Positions 34,897-45,683 are shown, counted from the first letter of the stretch. The stretch: DNA of 64,000 nucleotides from FEB-7 sp963698265 (GCA_963698265.1 CAVOQC010000001.1:372001-436000); one strand, 5' to 3'. The notes: generated from the sequence alone by a model not told the origin. Made by a program: numbers and translations.

Positions 34897-35865
34897 TCAG
34901 TTCACCTTCAGGCCACGCTCCTTGAAGTACTTGAGCGCGCCCGGGTGGAACGGGATCGGGGAGCCGCCCGTCAACTGGTTGTCGAGCGACAGGAACGCGG
35001 CGTCCTTGTGCACGCGCACCAGCTCGTCCTTCTTCTCGAACATCGTCTTGGTGATCTGGTAGATGAGGTTCTCGTCGGCGGCCTCGGGCACCACGATGAG
35101 GTTCCACACGTCGACGTTGGACGAGTCCGTCGCCTGGCCCGGGTAGGCGTTGGCGAGGATCTTGTTCTTCACGTAGAGCGGGCCGTACTTCTTGCGCATC
35201 CCGTCGGCGGCGTCACCGTGGTCGAGGAGCTTGATCGTCTTGCCGGGGGTGGCCGCGAGGTCCGTGAGACCCGGCGTGGGCACGCCGCCCACCCAGGTGA
35301 CGGCGTCGACCTTGCCGTCCTTGAGGGCGTTCACGCCCTCGGAGAGCGAAAGGCGCTCGCGAATCACGTCCTTGTCGGGGTCGAGACCGAAGGCCTCGAG
35401 CATGCGCATCGTCATCACCTCCGTGCCAGAGCCGGGGGAGCCCGACGCGACCCGCTTGCCCTTGAGGTCGGTCACCTTCTCGATGCCCTTGCCCTCGACC
35501 GTCACGACCTGCATCCGGTTGGGATAGAAGACGACGAGCGCGCGCACGCCGACCTTGTTGTCCTTGAACTTCGACAGGCCGTTGTAGGCGTCCCACGCGA
35601 TGTCCGCCATGGTGAAGCCGAGTTCCGACTTGCCCCCGCCGATCAGCTGGAGGTTCGCCACCGATCCGCCGGTCACCTCCGCCGTGGCCTCCAGGGTCGG
35701 GATGTGCTTGGACAGGACCGCCGCAAGCCCGCCGCCCAGGGGGTAGTACACGCCGGCGGTGCCGCCGGTGCCGATCGAGATGCGGACTTTCTTGTCCTGG
35801 GCACCGGCGGTGCCGAGTCCGAACGCCGCGACGAGCGCGGCTGCGACTGCGATGATTTTTTTCAT
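34897..35865 (-). CDS. TAXI-family TRAP transporter substrate-binding protein
   Basis: A 322-residue periplasmic protein. It has a signal peptide cleaved around AGA-QD (about residue 22), then the TAXI motif ISIGTGGTAGVYYPLGGGLA, FTMADIAWDAYNGL and the LKGKRVASGSPGSGTEVM region. TAXI proteins capture substrates such as glutamate or other carboxylates for a fused TRAP permease. No TRAP permease gene lies nearby, so this is an orphan subunit. GAGTGAGGAGA precedes the ATG. Confidence 0.92.
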   Translation of the reverse strand: MKKIIAVAAALVAAFGLGTAGAQDKKVRISIGTGGTAGVYYPLGGGLAAVLSKHIPTLEATAEVTGGSVANLQLIGGGKSELGFTMADIAWDAYNGLSKFKDNKVGVRALVVFYPNRMQVVTVEGKGIEKVTDLKGKRVASGSPGSGTEVMTMRMLEAFGLDPDKDVIRERLSLSEGVNALKDGKVDAVTWVGGVPTPGLTDLAATPGKTIKLLDHGDAADGMRKKYGPLYVKNKILANAYPGQATDSSNVDVWNLIVVPEAADENLIYQITKTMFEKKDELVRVHKDAAFLSLDNQLTGGSPIPFHPGALKYFKERGLKVN

Positions 35866-35908
35866 GTCTCCTCACTCCTTCTGGTGGACGGGTACCCCCC
35901 GCCGTTGG

Positions 35909-36088
35909 TCAGTCGTCCAGGGAATTCGGTTCCTGGACGAGCTTGGCCACGGCCTCGTGGCCGCCGCCGTGGAATCTGCGCTTGTCGTCCCTGCAGGAGA
36001 GCAGGTTCCCGATTCCGGGGAATCCCGCACCCTTGCCGCGCCTGTCGACGATCACGTGCTTCGCGCAGTGCGCGTCGAGGGTGAGCAT
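35909..36088 (-). CDS. Small hypothetical protein (59 residues)
   Basis: The ORF starts with MLTLDAHCAKHVIVDRRGKG and ends QEPNSLDD. It contains two Cys and five His residues. Nearly all third codon positions are G or C, as in genuine genes here, and GGGGGGCAGGG precedes the ATG. It lies 48 bases after the MidA-like methyltransferase gene. I do not recognise the family and cannot assign a function; it may be non-coding. Confidence 0.45.
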   Translation of the reverse strand: MLTLDAHCAKHVIVDRRGKGAGFPGIGNLLSCRDDKRRFHGGGHEAVAKLVQEPNSLDD

Positions 36089-36136
36089 GGCCCTGCCCCC
36101 CGTGACCGTCGTTTCCGATTGGCCGAATCGGTCATT

Positions 36137-37336
36137 CTAGCCGAAAGGCTCTTCCTGCTCGGCGAGCCCCAGCGGCAGGGGCCGTGCGGACTGGAAGCCG
36201 AGCAGCGGCGAATCGACCCCGCGGCCGATGCCGAGCACCTTGAACATCTCGCCCATCTCCGAGGGATTGATGAGCCGGTGCACCGCGCTCGTCGCCTTCA
36301 GCCTCGAAAGCGTCATGTTCGGGTCGCCTTCGGAGACGAGCACCGCGAGCCCGCAGGAGATCAGGAAATGGGCCTGCGTCGTGTAGCCCATGACCTCGGC
36401 GCCGGCCGACTGCGCCGCGCGCGCCATGGCGGTGAAGTCCACGTGGGAGGTGATGTCCTGCAAGCCGGGCATGAAGAAGGGGTCGTTGTGGTAGCGGTGC
36501 CGGTAATGGCAGCGCAGCGTCCCCGCCGCGCGCTGCGGGTGGTAGTACTCGTTCTGCGCGAAACCGTAGTCGATGAAGAGCGCGAGGCCCCGGCCCAGGG
36601 CCGCGGCGACGGAACGCACCAGCGCCTGCGCAGCGAGGTGGATCTCCGTAAGGTAGGGGTAGTCTCCCGCCGGCAGGACCGCGGCCGCTTGGCGCTTCAG
36701 CTCGCCTTCGGGAATGGCCATGCCCTCCCAGCCGAATCCGGCCTCCGTGACCACCACGCCGCGTTCGAGGACTTCTCCCGCCTCGCGATGCACGAGCGCG
36801 CAGGGCAGGACGTCGAGCACTTCGTTGGCGAGCACCAGGCCGTCGATGCGTTCGGGCAGCCTGTCGATCCATTCGAATCGCCCCGCGTCGCCCGGGTGGC
36901 GCTCCTCGACCAGTGCCTGCTGGCGCTCGCGAAGCTCCGGGCTCACTTCGAGGAGGCGGTAACGCGACGGGGCCGCGCCCTGCGCCTTGAGCTCCGCGAA
37001 GAGATCGACGGCGAGCAGGCCCGTTCCAGGCCCCAGCTCAAGCACCTCGCCGCCTGTCTGTTCCAGCACCTGTCGCGCCTGCATGGCGAGGCAGCGCGCG
37101 AACATGGGCGATATCTCCGGCGCGGTGATGAAGTCGCCCGCCGCCCCGATCTTGTGCGAGCCGGCGCTGTAGTACCCGTAGCCGGGCGCATAGAGCGCGA
37201 GCTCCATGAACCGCGTGAACGTGATCCACCCGCCCTCTTCGGCCGCGGTGTTTGCGATGCGTTCGGCAAGTTCGCGCGAGTGCGCGGCGGCTTCGGGCGC
37301 AGGGGGCGGAAGGGCAATGTCTACCGTGGGAGGCAT
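36137..37336 (-). CDS. MidA/NDUFAF7-like SAM-dependent methyltransferase
   Basis: A 399-residue DUF185 family protein. The conserved start region contains GWITFTRFMELALYAPGYGYYSAG and GDFITAPEISPMFARCLA; VLELGPGTGLLAVDL is the SAM-binding motif; VLANEVLDVLPCALV and FIDYGFAQNEYYHPQR follow. The eukaryotic relative NDUFAF7 methylates an arginine of complex I; the bacterial target is unknown. The gene is divergent from the pteridine-reductase-like gene across a 105-base gap with -10-like sequence for each. Confidence 0.9.
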   Translation of the reverse strand: MPPTVDIALPPPAPEAAAHSRELAERIANTAAEEGGWITFTRFMELALYAPGYGYYSAGSHKIGAAGDFITAPEISPMFARCLAMQARQVLEQTGGEVLELGPGTGLLAVDLFAELKAQGAAPSRYRLLEVSPELRERQQALVEERHPGDAGRFEWIDRLPERIDGLVLANEVLDVLPCALVHREAGEVLERGVVVTEAGFGWEGMAIPEGELKRQAAAVLPAGDYPYLTEIHLAAQALVRSVAAALGRGLALFIDYGFAQNEYYHPQRAAGTLRCHYRHRYHNDPFFMPGLQDITSHVDFTAMARAAQSAGAEVMGYTTQAHFLISCGLAVLVSEGDPNMTLSRLKATSAVHRLINPSEMGEMFKVLGIGRGVDSPLLGFQSARPLPLGLAEQEEPFG

Positions 37337-37441
37337 CGGGGATTCGCGGCGCCTTCGGGGATCTCTCGCGGATTTCGCTACACTCTCGCCTCTGTCGCCG
37401 CCCTTCCGGGGGCGGGGCGATTCCGGGGGAAATATAGCACC

Positions 37442-38182
37442 ATGGGCGGTCCAGCGGTTCTCGTGACGGGCGGCGCCCGCAGGGTGGGTGCGGCGATCGT
37501 GCGCACCCTGCACGCCGCCGGCGCGCGCGTCGTCGTGCATTGCCATCGCTCGCGCGAGGAGGGCGACCGGCTCGCAAGCGCGCTGGAGGAGATCCGGGCC
37601 GGGTCGACTGCGATGGTCGAAGGCGACCTCCTCGACGCGGCGCGACTGCCGCAAATCGTGGAGGAGGCCGCGAGCCGCTTCGGCCGGCTCGACGGTCTCG
37701 TGAACAACGCCTCGTCCTTCCACCCGACCACGCTCGCGCAGCTCGACCTGGATGCGTGGGAGGACCTGGCCGGCACCAATCTGCGCGCCCCGCTATTCCT
37801 GGCGAAGGCCGCGGCGCCGCACCTGCGCGCAGCGCGCGGCGCCATCGTGAACATCGTCGACATCCACGCGGATCGGCCGCTCGCAGGCTACCTCGGCTAT
37901 TGCGTGGCCAAGAGCGGCCTCGCGGGCCTCACGCGCTCCCTCGCGATCGAACTCGCCCCGGACGTGCGGGTGAACGGCGTCTCGCCCGGAGCCATCCTGT
38001 GGCCCGACGACGGCGACTCCTTCCCGGTCGCCGAACGCGAGCGGATCACGCGCCAGACGCCCCTGCGCCGGACGGGAACGCCGGAGGACATCGCCGGCGC
38101 GGTAAAATACCTGCTTTTCGACGCGCCTTTCGTCACCGGCCAGGTTCTCGCCGTGGACGGCGGGCGATCGATCACCCTCTAG
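37442..38182 (+). CDS. Short-chain dehydrogenase of the pteridine reductase type
   Basis: A 246-residue SDR. The cofactor motif is TGGARRVGAAI, the TG-x-R-R form typical of pteridine reductases and FolM, preferring NADPH. The catalytic Tyr and Lys lie in GYCVAKSGLAG, and GAILWPDDG follows the usual SPG. It probably reduces dihydromonapterin or dihydrofolate, or another ketone. It is followed directly by ttcA with 5 bases between them. AATATAGC just upstream is -10-like. Confidence 0.88.
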   Translation: MGGPAVLVTGGARRVGAAIVRTLHAAGARVVVHCHRSREEGDRLASALEEIRAGSTAMVEGDLLDAARLPQIVEEAASRFGRLDGLVNNASSFHPTTLAQLDLDAWEDLAGTNLRAPLFLAKAAAPHLRAARGAIVNIVDIHADRPLAGYLGYCVAKSGLAGLTRSLAIELAPDVRVNGVSPGAILWPDDGDSFPVAERERITRQTPLRRTGTPEDIAGAVKYLLFDAPFVTGQVLAVDGGRSITL

Positions 38183-38187
38183 CCCCC

Positions 38188-39102
38188 ATGGACGCCGCCA
38201 CTCATCCCCTGCGCGACACGCGCAAGGCCGACTTCGAGGTCGCCAAGCGAAGGAAGCGCATCCGCCGCCTGGTGGGCGAGGCGATCGGCGATTTCTCCAT
38301 GATCGCGCCGGGCGACAAGGTGATGGCCTGCCTGTCGGGCGGCAAGGACAGCTACGCGCTCCTGGACGTCCTGCTGCACCTGCGCGACCGTGCGCCGGTG
38401 CCCTTCGAGGTGATCGCGGTGAACCTGGACCAGCGCCACCCCGGGTTTCCCGAGCACGTGCTGCCCGAGTACCTCGCCTCCCGCGGCGTACCGCACCGCA
38501 TCGTGGTCCAGGACACCCACAGCGTCGTGAAGCGGGTCATACCCGAGGGGGCGACCATGTGCAGCCTCTGCTCGCGCCTTCGCCGGGGCGTGCTCTACCG
38601 GGTGGCGAAGGAAATCGGCGCGACCAAGATCGCGCTGGGCCACCACCGCGACGACTTCCTCGAGACCTTCTTCCTCAATCTCTTCCACAATGGCAAGATC
38701 AAGGCGATGTCGCCCAAGCTCGTCTCCGACGACGGGCGCCACGTGGTCATCCGCCCGCTCGCCTACGTGGAGGAGCGCGACCTTTCCGCCTACGCCGAGG
38801 ACCGCGCCTTTCCGATCATCCCGTGCGACCTGTGCGGATCGCAGGAGAACCTGCAGCGAAAGCAGGTGAAGGCGATGCTGCGCGAGTGGGAGCGGAAGTT
38901 CCCGGGACGCGTGATCTCGATATTCAGCGCCCTCACCCGCGTGACGCCCTCGCACCTCATGGACCGTGCGCTCTTCGATTTCGCGAATCTCGCCGCCGAC
39001 GGCGTGGCGACGCCGGAGGGCGACACCGCGCTCGATCCCCAGGAGGCGCTCCCCGACGTCTCGCAGGGCACGCTGGTGCGCTTCACGCCCGGCCGAGGTT
39101 GA
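38188..39102 (+). CDS. ttcA: tRNA 2-thiocytidine(32) synthetase
   Basis: A 304-residue PP-loop ATPase. The ATP motif is CLSGGKDSYALLDVL, and the cluster cysteines lie in MCSLCSRLRRG, with a later CDLCGSQENLQRKQVK region. It thiolates cytidine 32 in several tRNAs using a 4Fe-4S cluster. Expression has been linked in other bacteria to iron-sulfur or oxygen status. The intact cysteines indicate an active enzyme. Confidence 0.95.
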   Translation: MDAATHPLRDTRKADFEVAKRRKRIRRLVGEAIGDFSMIAPGDKVMACLSGGKDSYALLDVLLHLRDRAPVPFEVIAVNLDQRHPGFPEHVLPEYLASRGVPHRIVVQDTHSVVKRVIPEGATMCSLCSRLRRGVLYRVAKEIGATKIALGHHRDDFLETFFLNLFHNGKIKAMSPKLVSDDGRHVVIRPLAYVEERDLSAYAEDRAFPIIPCDLCGSQENLQRKQVKAMLREWERKFPGRVISIFSALTRVTPSHLMDRALFDFANLAADGVATPEGDTALDPQEALPDVSQGTLVRFTPGRG

Positions 39103-39190
39103 CGCCCGTCGACCGGCAACGCTTCCACACCCCGATACGATTTTTTTCGCGGACGCGCCCGCCGGGCGCCCCGCCGACGAGGACATCGCA

Positions 39191-40444
39191 ATGACGATCA
39201 AGCACGTGGCGCCCACCAAGAAGATCCACTCCTTCCACCCCCCGCAGCGCACGCTCCTCGGCCCGGGCCCCTCCGAGATCAACCCGCGGGTGATGGCGGC
39301 GATGAGCCTGCCCGCGATCGGCTACCTCGACCCGGTCTTCGTGGAGATGATGGAGGAGTTGAAGCTCCTGCTGCGCTATGCCTACCAGACCAAGAACGCG
39401 CTCACGTTCCCCGTCTCCGGCCCGGGTTCCGTCGGCATGGAGTACTGCTTCGTGAACCTGGTCTCCCCGGGGGACAAGGTGATCGTGATGCGCAATGGCG
39501 TCTTCGGCGGGCGGATGATCGAGAACGTGCAGCGCGCGGGCGGCGTCGCGGTCGTGGTCGAGGACGCCTGGGGCGAGCCCTGCGACCCGGACAAGCTCGA
39601 GGATGCGCTCAAGGCCAATCCCGACGCCCGCGTGGTCGCCTTCGTCCACGCGGAGACCTCCACGGGCGTGCAGTCGGACGCGAAGTCCCTCGTGGCCCTC
39701 GCCCACGGGCACGGAGCGCTCACGATCGTGGACGCCGTGACCTCGCTCGCCGGCACGCCGGTGATGGTCGACGAATGGAGTATCGACGCCGTGTACTCGG
39801 CCAGCCAGAAATGCCTGTCGTGCACCCCGGGCCTGTCGCCCGTGTCCTTCAACGACCGCGTGGTCGAGCACGTGAAGGCCCGCAAGGACAAGATCCACAG
39901 CTGGTTCATGGACATGAACCTGCTCCTGGGCTACTGGGGAGAGACCACGCGCACCTACCACCACACTGCCCCCACCAACAGCCTCTATGCGCTGCACGAG
40001 GCGCTCCTCCTTCTCAAGGAGGAAGGGCTCGAGAACAGCTGGGCGAGGCATCACCGCCACCACCTCGCGCTCATGGCGGGGCTGGAGGCGATGGGCCTTC
40101 GCTACCTCGTGAAGGAAGGCGCGCGCCTGCCGCAGATGAACGCCGTGCACATCCCCGAGGCGGTGCGCGAACGCGAGGCCGAGGTGAGGAAGACGCTCCT
40201 CACCGAATTCAATCTCGAAATCGGCGCGGGCCTGGGCCCGCTCGCCGGCAAGATCTGGCGCATCGGCATCATGGGCTACTCGTGCAAGCCGGAGAACGTG
40301 ATGCTGTGCCTGTCCGCGCTGGGCTCCGTGCTCTCCGACATGGGGCTTCCCATCCAGGTGGGCGAAGCCGAGGCGGCCGCGCACCACGCGTATGCGCAGA
40401 TGCATGCGCAGGAAGCGAAGAGAAAGGTCGCCAGCATCCGCTAG
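39191..40444 (+). CDS. Alanine/serine–glyoxylate aminotransferase family protein
   Basis: A 417-residue fold-type I PLP enzyme. The early LLGPGPSEINPRVMAAM and VSGPGSVGMEY bind the cofactor phosphate; SASQKCLSCTPGLSP contains the PLP Lys. TYHHTAPTNSLYALHEAL and the ending ENVMLCLSALGSVL match class V aminotransferases of the AGXT/SGAT type. It converts glyoxylate and an amino donor into glycine and the corresponding keto acid. With the oxalate genes elsewhere in the window, glyoxylate handling is a plausible shared theme. GAGGA precedes the ATG. Confidence 0.92.
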   Translation: MTIKHVAPTKKIHSFHPPQRTLLGPGPSEINPRVMAAMSLPAIGYLDPVFVEMMEELKLLLRYAYQTKNALTFPVSGPGSVGMEYCFVNLVSPGDKVIVMRNGVFGGRMIENVQRAGGVAVVVEDAWGEPCDPDKLEDALKANPDARVVAFVHAETSTGVQSDAKSLVALAHGHGALTIVDAVTSLAGTPVMVDEWSIDAVYSASQKCLSCTPGLSPVSFNDRVVEHVKARKDKIHSWFMDMNLLLGYWGETTRTYHHTAPTNSLYALHEALLLLKEEGLENSWARHHRHHLALMAGLEAMGLRYLVKEGARLPQMNAVHIPEAVREREAEVRKTLLTEFNLEIGAGLGPLAGKIWRIGIMGYSCKPENVMLCLSALGSVLSDMGLPIQVGEAEAAAHHAYAQMHAQEAKRKVASIR

Positions 40445-40469
40445 GCCCTTCCCGGCGCACGCGTGAAAA

Positions 40470-40489
40470 GGGGCGCCCGCAGGCGCCCC
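40470..40489. terminator. Bidirectional hairpin terminator between convergent genes
   Basis: GGGGCGCC and GGCGCCCC form an 8-bp stem with a 4-base loop between the aminotransferase and the M48 protease genes. The minus strand is followed by a short T-run (CTTTTC) and the plus strand by GTTCCTTCC. Confidence 0.7.
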
Positions 40490-40511
40490 GTTCCTTCCGT
40501 ATCCCGCGGCC

Positions 40512-41393
40512 CTATTTGGCGCCCAGGGCCTGGCGGAAGCGACCTGCGACCTGGGGCTGCGACGCGTACTTCTCGAGCGCGGTGGGCACGACCTTCTCGA
40601 GTTCCGCGAGCCGGTCGGCCGGCGACGGATGGGTGGAGAAGGTGATCGACTCGCCCGCCTCCTCCGGCTTCGCTTGCGCCAGCATCGTGAGCACGGAGAC
40701 GAATCCGTACGGGTCGTAGCCCCCGCGCGTGGCGATGACCACGCCAATGCGGTCGGCCTCGTATTCCATGCCGCGGTCGAGCGGCCGCAGGAACAGCCCG
40801 TCCTTCACGAGGTCCACGCCCGCGTTGGCGAGCTGGGACTTCAGCCCGAGCACGTCGCCCCCGCTGCTCCGGCCGATGCGGTCCGCCGCGTAGGCTTTCG
40901 CCCCGGTGGCGGCGGCGCCCCACCCTGCGTCCGACTTGATGGCCGAGAGCTGGTGCTTCTTCAGCACGTGCGCGATCTCGTGGGCGAGCACGCCCGCCAG
41001 TTCCGATTCACTCGTCAGGCGCCGCACCAGCCCGTGGGAGACGATGACGGTGCCGCCCGGCATCGCGAAGGCGTTGATCGCATCCGTGTCGATCACGCCA
41101 AAGGTCCACGGCAGGTCCGCGCGCTCGGTGTGCAGGGCGAGCCAGCGGCCGATGCGGTTCACGTAGCGCTGCAGGCGCTCGTCCGGGTGCAGCTTGGTGG
41201 CGCCAAGGAACCCGGCGGTTATGCCCTCGCCGAGCGCCACCTCTTCCTCGACCGTGTACTCCTTCGTCGCTTGCTGCACCTGTTCCCCGACTTCCACGGC
41301 CTTCTTGCCCAGGTCGAGGATCCGCCCGAAGTCGAGCTGCGCGTGGGCGGGAACCGCCGCCGCGAGGAGGAGCGCCGCCAGTGCAGCCCTCAC
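40512..41393 (-). CDS. M48 family zinc metalloprotease
   Basis: 293 residues with a signal peptide (cleaved after PAHA). The zinc site HEIAHVLKKH (near 140) and the downstream EYEADRIG acid ligand are present. It is a periplasmic BepA/LoiP-like protease probably involved in outer-membrane protein quality control. The start is a GTG overlapping the stop of the SH3 gene (GTGA). Convergent with the aminotransferase gene across a hairpin terminator. Confidence 0.92.
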   Translation of the reverse strand: MRAALAALLLAAAVPAHAQLDFGRILDLGKKAVEVGEQVQQATKEYTVEEEVALGEGITAGFLGATKLHPDERLQRYVNRIGRWLALHTERADLPWTFGVIDTDAINAFAMPGGTVIVSHGLVRRLTSESELAGVLAHEIAHVLKKHQLSAIKSDAGWGAAATGAKAYAADRIGRSSGGDVLGLKSQLANAGVDLVKDGLFLRPLDRGMEYEADRIGVVIATRGGYDPYGFVSVLTMLAQAKPEEAGESITFSTHPSPADRLAELEKVVPTALEKYASQPQVAGRFRQALGAK

Positions 41394-41917
41394 GATCCGC
41401 CCCCTTCCGCCGCGTAGGCCACGGTCACGGGCGCGAGCTTGGCTTCCTTCGCGAAGCGCTCGGCGGAGGCCTTGTCGGCCCGGTAGGACTGGAGCTTGCG
41501 AAGCGCCGCGGTGTCGGGCGCAGCGTTCTTGAAATCCTCGGGCGTGAGGCCGCGGATGCCCAGGGTGGCGACCCGGGAGGTTTCGGGAGCCTTGCGCCCC
41601 CCGAAGCCGAAGATCGACGTGAGGCCGCCGAGGGAGCCGCCGGACGACGACGAGGTCACGACGGTGGCCTCGAAGCGCAGGTGGAAGGCCCGGATCCAGC
41701 CGCGCAGGGTACCGGACTCGACCTGGGTCCAGCCGCCCTGGCGGGATACCACTTTCACCGGGGCCCCGGAGGCGAGCGGAGCGAGCGTGCGCGAATCGAA
41801 ACCCGGGCGCTCCTTGAGGTCCGTGGCGCGGTTGGTGGACGCCTGCTCCTGGGCGAGCGCGCCGCCAGCGAGGGGGAGCCAGGCAAGGAGCAGCAGGCGG
41901 GAAAGTCGGATGGACAT
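41390..41917 (-). CDS. Secreted SH3-domain protein
   Basis: 175 residues. A signal peptide (cleaved after GALA) leads to a bacterial SH3 domain (about 26–80: ATDLKERPGFDS, GAPVKVVSRQGGWTQVESGTLRGW) and a low-complexity Ser/Gly region, then a helical C-terminal part. It is likely periplasmic, perhaps binding cell wall or assisting the M48 protease encoded immediately downstream. No ligand is known. Confidence 0.85.
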   Translation of the reverse strand: MSIRLSRLLLLAWLPLAGGALAQEQASTNRATDLKERPGFDSRTLAPLASGAPVKVVSRQGGWTQVESGTLRGWIRAFHLRFEATVVTSSSSGGSLGGLTSIFGFGGRKAPETSRVATLGIRGLTPEDFKNAAPDTAALRKLQSYRADKASAERFAKEAKLAPVTVAYAAEGGGS

Positions 41918-41964
41918 GGCCGCGATGATAGGTCGCCCGGGCGCAACATTCAATTGCCGGGTTT

Positions 41965-43179
41965 TCACCGGACGAGGACCGTCGCGAGGCCGAGCAGCAG
42001 CCCCATGCTCGCCACGTCCGTGGCCGTGGTGACGATGATGCTCGAGGCGGTGGCGGGATCGGCGCCCAGGCGCTTCATCACCAGGGGGACAAGGGCGCCC
42101 GAGACGCCGCTGATCGCGCAGCTTCCCATCATCGCGAGGCACACGGCGACCCCCAGGAGCAGCGCGTGCGGAGAATCCTGGGATCCCGCCAGGAAGAACA
42201 TGGCCAGGCCGCAGAGCACGCCGGTGACCGTGCCGTTGGCCAGGCCCAGGAAGAACTCCTTCGCGACCAGCGCCTTGCCGCTGCCGGCGCGTATGTCGCC
42301 GAGCGTGATGCCGCGCACCGTCACCGCGAGCGCCTGGCAGCCGGTGTTGCCCGACTGCCCCGCCAGCACGGGAAGGAAGGTCGCGAGGATCACGAGCCGG
42401 TCCACCGTGCCCTGGAACATCGCCACGACGCCTCCCGCGGCGAACGCCGTGAGGAGGTTCACCTGCAGCCACGGATGGCGGAACCGGAAGGCAAGCCCGA
42501 GCGAGGTGTTCACGCGCTCTTCCTTCTCGACACCCACCATCGAGCCGGGCTGGGCGGTGATCTCGAAGGCCTGCTCCTCGAAGATCGCGGCGCCGCGCAC
42601 GAGGCCGAGAAGCTTGCCGGCCGCGTCGCAGACCGGATACACGGGGTAGTGGCGGTTCAGCGTGAGCTTCATCGCGTCCGACAGCGGCGTTTCGGGGAGG
42701 AACGAAAACGCCCCCTTCAGCATCACGTCGCCCAGTTTCGTGCGGTGCTCGTTCAGGAGCAGGTCGCGCATCGTGACCAGGCCGAGCAGCGTTCGCTCCC
42801 CGTCCGTCACGTACCCGTAGGTGACGAAGGCTGTGCGCACCACGGCGCGCAACTGCTCGATCGCCTCGCCCACGCTCATGCCCGGCGAAAAGACGGCGTA
42901 GGCCGGCTCCATGAGGCGCCCGATGACGCCGCGCGGGTAGCGGGCGTTGCGCAGCCACTGGCGGGACAGCTCGGGAGAGGCGCCGCGCGAGATGGCGGCG
43001 AGGGCTTCGGCCGGGAGTTCCGCCAGCACGTCCTGCACGAGGCCCGGGTTCATGTCCCCGAGCACTTCGATGGCGCGCGCCGGGTCCAGCGCGGCGAGCA
43101 TGCGGGCGGCTTCGGGCGGGGGCTGCGACTTCAGACGAGCGAGGAGTGACTGGCGCGATTCGACGGTCGTCTGGGTCAA
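41965..43179 (-). CDS. mgtE: MgtE-type magnesium transporter
   Basis: A 404-residue protein with an N-terminal helical domain (about 1–110), two CBS motifs (about 120–235, including VMLKGAFSFLPETPLSDAMKL and VYPVCDAAGKLLGLV) and a membrane domain of about five helices (270–404). The selectivity-loop region VLAGQSGNTGCQALAVTVRGI is intact. It transports Mg2+ under feedback by Mg2+ binding to the CBS region. 42 bases separate it from metF. Confidence 0.93.
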   Translation of the reverse strand: MTQTTVESRQSLLARLKSQPPPEAARMLAALDPARAIEVLGDMNPGLVQDVLAELPAEALAAISRGASPELSRQWLRNARYPRGVIGRLMEPAYAVFSPGMSVGEAIEQLRAVVRTAFVTYGYVTDGERTLLGLVTMRDLLLNEHRTKLGDVMLKGAFSFLPETPLSDAMKLTLNRHYPVYPVCDAAGKLLGLVRGAAIFEEQAFEITAQPGSMVGVEKEERVNTSLGLAFRFRHPWLQVNLLTAFAAGGVVAMFQGTVDRLVILATFLPVLAGQSGNTGCQALAVTVRGITLGDIRAGSGKALVAKEFFLGLANGTVTGVLCGLAMFFLAGSQDSPHALLLGVAVCLAMMGSCAISGVSGALVPLVMKRLGADPATASSIIVTTATDVASMGLLLGLATVLVR

Positions 43180-43221
43180 GGCGGGCTCCGGGCACGGAAG
43201 TGCCGCGATTCTACCCCCCGG

Positions 43222-44073
43222 CTACGGCGGCAGTCCCAGCCGTCGCCAGATGGTCGTCGCCGGGCCCGCCTGGTTGAGCGTGTAGAAGTGAAGCCCGGGC
43301 GCGCCGAGGCCCAGGAGGCGTTCGCAAAGCCCCGTCACGACGTCGAGGCCGAAGGCCTTGATGGAAGCCGTGTCGTCGCCGTAACTTTCCAGGCGAAGGC
43401 GGATCCAGCGCGGGATCTCCGCACCGCAGGTGTCCGAAAAGCGCGCGAGCTGGTAGAAGTTGTTGATCGGCATGATGCCCGGAACGATGGGCACGTCCAC
43501 TCCCAGGGCCTGCGCGGACTCGACGAATTGGTCATAGGCGTCGGCGTTGAAGAAATACTGCGTGATCGCGGAGTCCGCCCCCGCTTCGACCTTCGCCTTG
43601 AAGTGGGCGAGGTCGTCGGCGGGGCGCCGCGACTCGGGGTGATATTCGGGGTAGGCCGCCACCTCGATGTGGAACCAGTCTCCCGTACGCTTGCGCACGA
43701 ACGCCACGAGTTCCGCCGCATGGCGGAACTCGCCGGCCACCGCCATGCCCGACGGGAGGTCTCCCCGGAGGCAGACCAGGCGACGGATGCCGGCCCCCCG
43801 GTACCGATCGAGAAGTTCGGCGATGCTCTCGCGCCGCGAGCCGATGCAGGAGATGTGCGGGGCGGCCACGTGTCCTTCCTCGTGAATCTCGAGGATCGTG
43901 CGCAGCGTGCCCTCCTGCGTCGAGCCGCCTGCCCCGAAGGTGCACGACATGAAGGCCGGCTCCAGCTTCGCCAGCTCGCGCCGGGCGACACGAAGCTTTT
44001 CCTCGCCCTCCGCCGTTTTGGGCGGGAAGAACTCGAAGCTGAAGAGCTTCGGCCGGTCTCGTTGCGTCCTCAT
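43222..44073 (-). CDS. metF: 5,10-methylenetetrahydrofolate reductase
   Basis: 283 residues with the FAD-dependent MetF barrel. FSFEFFPPKTAEGEEKL is the opening signature with the catalytic Glu; FMSCTFGAGGSTQEGT is the folate-site loop; PGIMPINNFYQL and the C-terminal YTLNQAG are conserved. It makes 5-methyl-tetrahydrofolate for methionine synthesis. It follows ahcY by 43 bases, so it is probably covered by the ahcY promoter and SAH riboswitch. Confidence 0.96.
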   Translation of the reverse strand: MRTQRDRPKLFSFEFFPPKTAEGEEKLRVARRELAKLEPAFMSCTFGAGGSTQEGTLRTILEIHEEGHVAAPHISCIGSRRESIAELLDRYRGAGIRRLVCLRGDLPSGMAVAGEFRHAAELVAFVRKRTGDWFHIEVAAYPEYHPESRRPADDLAHFKAKVEAGADSAITQYFFNADAYDQFVESAQALGVDVPIVPGIMPINNFYQLARFSDTCGAEIPRWIRLRLESYGDDTASIKAFGLDVVTGLCERLLGLGAPGLHFYTLNQAGPATTIWRRLGLPP

Positions 44074-44116
44074 GGTTTCGCCTCCTTCCGGCGATCCGGG
44101 GCGAACCCGGCCGGGC

Positions 44117-45535
<1,419 letters not shown>

Positions 45536-45584
45536 CGTTCTCTCCAATTTCAAGTGAAGGATGCCGCCGTGCGAACGGGGACTT

Positions 45585-45674
45585 CTCACCCGGTCCTGCA
45601 CAGTCGGGTGAGCGCCGTTGCGGTGTGAAATCCGAGCCTGGCAGGATGGGGAATCCTGTTGCAACGCTCCTCGG
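45585..45674 (-). promoter_or_regulatory. SAH riboswitch in the ahcY leader
   Basis: On the minus strand the core starts CCGAGGAGCGTTGCAAC (from 45674) and closes with GCCAGGCTCGG (45642–45632), the conserved P1 helix and binding core of the SAH riboswitch. Downstream GGCGCTC (from 45616) can pair with GAGCG for the pseudoknot. CTCACCCG (45612–45605) also pairs with CGGGTGAG (45592–45585) in an 8-bp hairpin that overlaps this strand. SAH binding should therefore compete with the hairpin and raise ahcY expression. Confidence 0.9.
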
Positions 45675-45683
45675 ACGGGGTGG

